NCBI GenBank assembly: GCA_020633465.1
Contig: JACKDN010000007.1
Span: 124,001 to 188,000 of the forward strand
Direction of reading: 5' to 3'
DNA from: Myxococcales bacterium
GTDB lineage: Bacteria > Myxococcota_A > Bradymonadia > UBA7976 > UBA1532
DNA length: 64,000 nt
The notes below the pieces were generated by a model. That model had not been told where the DNA came from, ran no database searches, and saw nothing but the letters and a program-made list of their open reading frames with translations. The position numbers and the translations under genes were made by a program. Positions 58,438 through 64,000 of the stretch are shown here, piece by piece (position 1 is the first letter of the stretch; each line of letters starts with the position of its first letter).

Positions 58438-60873
58438 TCAGGGCTTTGACGGGCGGGGCGCGGCGGCGGCCATGCCGGCCTGCTCGACCAGCGCGGCGGC
58501 GTCGCGCACGCGCCACGCGTGCATCGCGCGCTCCTGCGCGGCCAGTCGGCCGTAGACGTCGTCGGGCGCCTCGTGGGCCACGATGTCCCAGTGCCGCAGG
58601 GCGCCGCGGGCGTCGCCCAGGCTCATCAGCGATCGCCCGATGAAGAAGCGGGCCTCGAAGCGCTCGGGCGCGTCGGGGAACTCGTCGAGGAAGGTGCCCA
58701 GCGCGGCCACCGCGCCCGGGTGGTTCTCGCGGTCGACCTCCAGCTCGGCGATCCGCCAGCGGGCGTCCCGCCGGGCCGGCGCCTGGCGGTCGTGGCCCGC
58801 GGCGTCGTGCAGCGCCACCTGCGTCTGCAGCGCGTTGATCGCGCGGTCGACCTCGCCGGTGGCGATGTACACCTCGGCCACGCGGCCGGCGAGCTCGATG
58901 CGCTCGTCCGGCGTCACCGGCCCGTTGAGCGCGTACACCAGCATGTCGCGCGCGAGCGCCGGCTTGCCGCTCCACAGGGCGTGGCTGCCCTTCGCCATCC
59001 AGTAGGCGAAGTTGTCGAAGCGGCGGGGGTGGCGGGCGTCGAGGTAGGCCAGGATCTCACCGAGGCGATAGGTGTCGCCCGCTTCGCGCAGGACGCCCGC
59101 CATCTCGAGGTACAGGCGGGCCGCGGCGTCGGGCTCGTCCTGCTCGGTGCGGCCGCCCAGCCCCCGCTGCATGACGCGCAGGGCCTCTTCGACCATGGCC
59201 AGCTGCCGGAAGGCGCGGCCGGCCAGCAGGTGCATCTCGCCGCGCATCGCGTGCGCCTCGTAGCGCGCGCGCTGGTCGAAGTAGAGCGACACGCCGCGCA
59301 GCGGGTGTTCGGCGTCGGCGTGACGCAGCGCCATCAGGTACAGCAGCCGATCGAAAAGCTTCGGGGCGCGCGACAAGAGCGGCGAGTCGGGGAAGATGGT
59401 CCAGAGCTTCTTGGCGTGATCGAAGGCGTCCTTCAGCCGACCGTCGACCAGCGCCTCGCGCGCCGACGCGACCAGCACCTCCTGCACCACGTAGTCGGTC
59501 AGGGCGCCGCGCCGCAGGTTGCGCAGGATGCGCCGCCGCTCGGTCGGCTTGGGCGTCAGCCGCGCGATGCGCAGGAACGCCAGATCCTGCCCCTCGGTCT
59601 CGCGCAGGGACGACGCCAGATCGCGGAACGCCTCGACCGCGGCGGCGGGCCTCTCGAAGGCCAGCAGCTCGCCGAGGCGCACCCGCACCACCCAGTGGGG
59701 CAGATCGTCGGGGTACCGCTCGAGGAAGGTCTCGTACAGCGCGAGGGCCTCGGGGCGGCGGCCGTACATGAAGTACAGCTCGGCGGCCTGGAACAGCGCC
59801 GCGGGCTCGTCGCTCAAGAGCTCGGGCCAGGTGCCGCGCACGCGATCGAAGAGCCCGGTGGCCTGCAGGTAGTCACCCTCGACGTAGGCCAGGCCGGCCA
59901 GGCTGCGCAGCGCCAGGCCCACCACCGGCGCGTCGTCCTCCACGGCGCGCACCGCCTCGAGGATGGGCCGCGCGGCCCGCGTGTCGCCCGAGCGCATCAG
60001 CAGGCGCGCCCGCGCCGCGGCCAGGTAGGCCCAGCCCGGCTTGCCCACGAAGTCCTTCTCGCGCAGCTCGAGGTGCAGCTCGGCCCGGCTCTCGTACCCC
60101 AGGCGCTCGAACAGCTGCGCGGCCAGCAACACATAGCGGGTGGCCTGCAGGGCATCGGTCGACGCCGCCTCGGCGCGCTCCAACGCGGCGGCGGCGGTGG
60201 CCAGGCGCTCGCGCCCCTGATCCGCGGCGAGCTCGGCCTCGACCTCGGCGATCACCTGCACCGCGCGGCGCGCGGACACGCGATCCGGCACCGACTGATC
60301 GACCTCGCCGCACCGGGCCAGCGCGTCCTCGGGCCGGCGCGTGCGCCAGGCCTCGAAGCAGTCGTCGAAGGCCTGCGCGCCCGGCGTGTCCGCCCCCAGC
60401 GCGCTCAGCGTCGACGGCGGCAGGGGCACCTCGAAGCCCGCCGGCGCCAGGGGATAGGGCCGGAAGGGCAGCTCCTCCTCGATGGGCCCCATCAGGGCCG
60501 TGGGCGTGCCGATCTCGATCACCCAGCGGGGTGGGGCCGAGAGCACCGCGTCCTGCAGGGCGAGCTCGGCCCGCCGGACGGTGAAGCGCACGAAGGGCGA
60601 CTCGCGATCGGCGCCGAACTCGACGCCCGCGGCGTCGCTGGTGGCCAGCCGCTCGATCAGCACGCGGATGCTCGGTGGGATGGCCGACACGCGGCAGAAG
60701 ACCTCGGCGCCACGAGGCTCGCAGGCGGCGGTGAAGTCGGTGGGCACCGTCAGCTCGATGCGGCGGTAGACGCGCAGCGGATCGGGCGGATCGGCGGCGC
60801 CGCCGGCGCTCGGGGCCGCGGCGAGGAGCAGCGCCAGCGCCCCGATCGGTCGCGCGCGCCCCCCCACCCTCAC
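58438..60873 (-). CDS. Large secreted TPR-repeat protein
   Basis: 811 residues with an N-terminal signal (RPIGALALLLAAAPSAGGA). A beta-rich region of about 130 residues is followed by many helix-turn-helix repeats of TPR type to the end (for example ALFQAAELYFMYGRRPEALALYETFLERYPDD and RFEARFFIGRSLMSLGDARGALRHWDIVAHEAPDD). It is probably periplasmic or outer-membrane scaffolding; function unknown. The GTG at 60873 overlaps the diguanylate cyclase stop by four bases, so the genes are coupled. A longer frame upstream is antisense noise. Confidence 0.78.
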   Translation of the reverse strand: MRVGGRARPIGALALLLAAAPSAGGAADPPDPLRVYRRIELTVPTDFTAACEPRGAEVFCRVSAIPPSIRVLIERLATSDAAGVEFGADRESPFVRFTVRRAELALQDAVLSAPPRWVIEIGTPTALMGPIEEELPFRPYPLAPAGFEVPLPPSTLSALGADTPGAQAFDDCFEAWRTRRPEDALARCGEVDQSVPDRVSARRAVQVIAEVEAELAADQGRERLATAAAALERAEAASTDALQATRYVLLAAQLFERLGYESRAELHLELREKDFVGKPGWAYLAAARARLLMRSGDTRAARPILEAVRAVEDDAPVVGLALRSLAGLAYVEGDYLQATGLFDRVRGTWPELLSDEPAALFQAAELYFMYGRRPEALALYETFLERYPDDLPHWVVRVRLGELLAFERPAAAVEAFRDLASSLRETEGQDLAFLRIARLTPKPTERRRILRNLRRGALTDYVVQEVLVASAREALVDGRLKDAFDHAKKLWTIFPDSPLLSRAPKLFDRLLYLMALRHADAEHPLRGVSLYFDQRARYEAHAMRGEMHLLAGRAFRQLAMVEEALRVMQRGLGGRTEQDEPDAAARLYLEMAGVLREAGDTYRLGEILAYLDARHPRRFDNFAYWMAKGSHALWSGKPALARDMLVYALNGPVTPDERIELAGRVAEVYIATGEVDRAINALQTQVALHDAAGHDRQAPARRDARWRIAELEVDRENHPGAVAALGTFLDEFPDAPERFEARFFIGRSLMSLGDARGALRHWDIVAHEAPDDVYGRLAAQERAMHAWRVRDAAALVEQAGMAAAAPRPSKP

Positions 60874-62312
60874 GACAGCCGTTCTTCGGTCACCGCTCGA
60901 TTGCGGCCGCTCTGCTTGGCGATGTAGACGCACTGATCCGCGCGCTCGAAGACCTCCGAGAAGGGCTCGCGTCCGCGCACCAGGGCGACGCCGATGCTGG
61001 TGGTGACGGGGATGTCGTGGCCATCGTGGTGCACGGGCTTGGCGGCCAGCAGCCGGCACATGCGATCGGCCACCGCACCGCCGATGCGCAGATCGCAGTC
61101 GGGCAGCACGACGACGAACTCCTCGCCCCCGTAGCGGGCCAGGAAGTCGACCTCGCGGATGCCCAGCTTCAGGCGGCGCGCGGCCTCGGCCAGCACCCGA
61201 TCGCCCCCGAGGTGGCCGTAGGTGTCGTTGACGTGCTTGAAGTGGTCGAGGTCGAGCACGAGCACGCAGTAGCCGCGCTCGAGGCGCCCGTCGCGATCGT
61301 AGAGACGCGACGTGACCCACTGGTCGAGGGCGCGGCGGTTCGGCACGCGCGTCAGGGGGTCGAGGTTCATCGCCGCGCGCGTCTCGCTCAGCTTGCGCTC
61401 GAGCTGCTCGATCTGATCCTGCGAGCTCTGCACCTTGTGGCTCAGATCGGTCAGGTGCGACTTCATCGACGCGGCGCTGCGCGCGGCCTCGGCCGTCTCG
61501 TCCATCAACGCCTGCTGCAGCGTCCGCAGCTCGCCCAGATCGTTGCACGCCTCGATGCGCGAGCGGATGGCCGTCGCGCGATCGACGAACTCGTCCGATC
61601 CGGCCGAGGCGGCGCTCAGCTGCTCGGCGAGGGCGCGCAGGACGTCCTTGATGACCGTCTTCTGCTCGTGAACGGGCAGCCCGGTGTTCTCGAAGCGGGC
61701 CAGGTGGCCGTTGAGCTCGACGCGCAGGTTCTGGATGGTGGCCGCGTCGCTGTCCTTCAGCTGGACGCGGATGGTCGAGAAGGTCTCGCCCACCTCGGGC
61801 AGATCGACGAAGGCGCGCCCGATGAAGTCCACGCAGCTGGCGGCGAGCCCCTCGAGCTGCTCGGCGCGCCGGCGACACTCACGCAGCGTGCGCGCCTCGT
61901 CGGAGGCCGACGCTCGCCGGCGAGCCGCGAAGGCCTCGATGGCCTCGAGGTGCGGCAGCGCCTCGTCGAGCGCGGCGGACTGGCTCAGGCCCCGCAGGGC
62001 CGGCACCACCTCGTCGCGGTGCGCACCCGCGGGATCGGCCGCGGGCACCAGGTGGCAGATCACCGACCCCAGCCGCTCGACGGCGGCCCCCTCGCGCTCG
62101 GCCTGCGCCGACGACGCCCCGCTGGTCATCACCTGCAGCTCGTCGACGATGCGTCGCATCTCGGATCGGGGCAGCCCCCCCTCCGCCGGCACCGCTCGGA
62201 GCCGCGCGAGCGCCGCCCCGAGGTCGGGTCGGGCTGCCCCCGCGACCCGCGCCAACGCCGCGACGAGGATGCCGACCTCGTCGTCGATCCGAACCCGCCC
62301 TGCGTCCGCCAC
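60870..62312 (-). CDS. Diguanylate cyclase (GGDEF domain, product-inhibition site present)
   Basis: 480 residues, no membrane segment. The N-terminal about 300 residues are helical, ending in a coiled coil (SSQDQIEQLERKLSETR). The GGDEF domain begins at DPLTRVPNRRALD, with the active loop GGEEF at residues 395-399 and an RxxD I-site (REVD) five residues before it. It should make cyclic di-GMP from GTP with feedback inhibition. It lies between a sigma-54 activator and the TPR gene, beside the flagellar cluster, so motility control is likely but inferred. Confidence 0.92.
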   Translation of the reverse strand: MADAGRVRIDDEVGILVAALARVAGAARPDLGAALARLRAVPAEGGLPRSEMRRIVDELQVMTSGASSAQAEREGAAVERLGSVICHLVPAADPAGAHRDEVVPALRGLSQSAALDEALPHLEAIEAFAARRRASASDEARTLRECRRRAEQLEGLAASCVDFIGRAFVDLPEVGETFSTIRVQLKDSDAATIQNLRVELNGHLARFENTGLPVHEQKTVIKDVLRALAEQLSAASAGSDEFVDRATAIRSRIEACNDLGELRTLQQALMDETAEAARSAASMKSHLTDLSHKVQSSQDQIEQLERKLSETRAAMNLDPLTRVPNRRALDQWVTSRLYDRDGRLERGYCVLVLDLDHFKHVNDTYGHLGGDRVLAEAARRLKLGIREVDFLARYGGEEFVVVLPDCDLRIGGAVADRMCRLLAAKPVHHDGHDIPVTTSIGVALVRGREPFSEVFERADQCVYIAKQSGRNRAVTEERLS

Positions 62313-62332
62313 GTTCCCCTCCTGCCCCGACT

Positions 62333-63316
<984 letters not shown>

Positions 63317-63358
63317 GCGGGCGGCTCCGAAGGGGTCGATGACGGGGCGGACGGGCCG

Positions 63359-63388
63359 ATTCTGGGCCGGTCCGACGCGCGCTGTCAA
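63359..63388 (-). promoter_or_regulatory. Sigma-70 promoter of the activator operon
   Basis: On the minus strand TTGACA (complement of 63383-63388), an 18-base spacer and CAGAAT (complement of 63359-63364). The expected start is about 35 bases before the GTG at 63316. Confidence 0.6.
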
Positions 63389-63524
63389 ATCTCCGTCGGT
63401 GTCGCATTCGGGGCACCCACGAGCTATCGTCGAGCCGAATCGGCGGGGCCCCGCGGCGCGTCCGCGCGCCTGCCCCCTGCCCTCCGTGGTCCCGGCGCCC
63501 CCCGGCGCAGGGCGGGAGATCACC

Positions 63525-64000
63525 ATGCGCTTCGTGAAGCTCGAGGGCCTCGGCAACGACTTCGTGGTCGTCGACGCGACGCGCGGGCCGGTGTCGCTCG
63601 ACGCCGACGCCCCGCGCGCGCTCTGTGATCGACGGCGCGGCGTCGGCGCGGACGGCGTGCTCCTGCTCGAGCCCAGCGACCGGGCGCGGTGCCGCATGAC
63701 CATCTTCAACGCCGATGGCAGCCGGCCCGAGATGTGCGGCAACGGGCTGCGCTGCGTGGTGCGCTACCTGCGCGACGCCGATCCCGACACGCCGCGCCGC
63801 TTCGAGGTCGAGACGGACGCCGGGCTCCGCGCGGTCGTCGACCACGGGCGCGACGTGGAGATCGACATGGGCGCGCTGCACGACCACGGCGGCCGACACC
63901 TGCCGGCGCTCGACCTGACCGGCCAGCTGGTCGACGTCGGCAACCCGCACCTGGTGCTCTTCGGAGACTTCGACGCGGCGATCGCGGCCGAGCTCGGGCC
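63525..64000 (+). CDS. dapF: Diaminopimelate epimerase DapF (3' end outside window)
   Basis: Converts LL- to meso-diaminopimelate for lysine and peptidoglycan synthesis. The 158 visible residues begin MRFVKLEGLGNDFVVVDA and contain GADGVLLLEPS, NADGSRPEMCGNGLRCVVRY with the first catalytic Cys, and VDVGNPHLVLF. The second catalytic Cys would lie beyond the window edge. ATG at 63525 follows GGCGGGAGA. It is divergent from the sigma-54 activator. Confidence 0.95.
   Translation, partial: MRFVKLEGLGNDFVVVDATRGPVSLDADAPRALCDRRRGVGADGVLLLEPSDRARCRMTIFNADGSRPEMCGNGLRCVVRYLRDADPDTPRRFEVETDAGLRAVVDHGRDVEIDMGALHDHGGRHLPALDLTGQLVDVGNPHLVLFGDFDAAIAAELG

Noticed and set aside
60874..61878. In-frame extension of the TPR protein into the diguanylate cyclase region
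   Set aside because: The extension is a shadow frame of the GGDEF gene; the GTGA overlap and signal peptide place the start at 60873.
63388..63742. Longer N-terminus for the sigma-54 activator
   Set aside because: The TTG at 63388 is itself part of the -35 box and the upstream frame is Arg-rich and unlike a receiver domain; GTG at 63316 fits better.

Overview
The window is very GC-rich (roughly 70%). It suggests a Gram-negative, polarly flagellated bacterium of the Myxococcota or a related former deltaproteobacterial lineage. The evidence is lipid A genes, several predicted outer-membrane barrels, large secreted lipoproteins with Cys-rich or Cys/DxDxDG calcium-type repeats (common in Myxococcota), and a complete FlhF/FlhG-type flagellar cluster with sigma-54 promoters. 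This assignment is inference from gene content; no rRNA is present.

Bases 1-18261 are a mosaic of housekeeping and envelope genes: the end of lpxD overlapping lpxA, an SCP2 protein with an alpha-methylacyl-CoA racemase, pnp, a YaiL-like protein, tRNA-Val(CAC), a UbiA-family prenyltransferase overlapping an AtoE-like transporter, a ribosome hibernation factor, RidA, tRNA-Arg(CCG), lipoproteins and three methyltransferase-domain genes. Two minus-strand genes here (near 9625 and 12472) each change frame once inside a short G/C run. They are either real lesions or assembly errors.

Bases 18497-33425 are the accessory core. A 17-repeat surface lipoprotein and a left-handed beta-helix protein are divergent from a glycosyltransferase. 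After the glycosyltransferase come five genes, coupled mostly by 4-base overlaps, and a flavin reductase: a hotdog dehydratase, a complete ketosynthase, a fused double ketosynthase whose first half is truncated and lacks Cys, a third ketosynthase with Cys replaced by Ala, a FabG-type ketoreductase, and an old-yellow-enzyme/dienoyl-CoA reductase-like protein. No acyl carrier protein or acyltransferase is nearby. This looks like an unusual type II fatty-acid/polyketide pathway and is my best candidate for an undescribed system.

Bases 33564-58258 hold rpoZ and then the flagellar regulon. On the minus strand, in transcription order, it runs flgB-flgC-fliE-fliF-fliG-fliH-fliI-motE-like-fliK-flgD-TIGR02530-flgE, then an unusual structured leader, fliL-fliM-fliN, fliO-fliP-fliQ-fliR-flhB-flhA, and flhF-flhG-fliA. 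fliJ stands alone on the plus strand. Good sigma-54-type promoters precede flgB, fliO, flhF and fliJ, which suggests one coordinately controlled regulon. Flagellin, stators and hook-associated proteins are not in the window.

Bases 58438-64000 carry an operon for a receiver-less sigma-54 activator, a GGDEF diguanylate cyclase with an I-site and a large periplasmic repeat protein. These are plausible regulators of the flagellar regulon. The window ends inside dapF.
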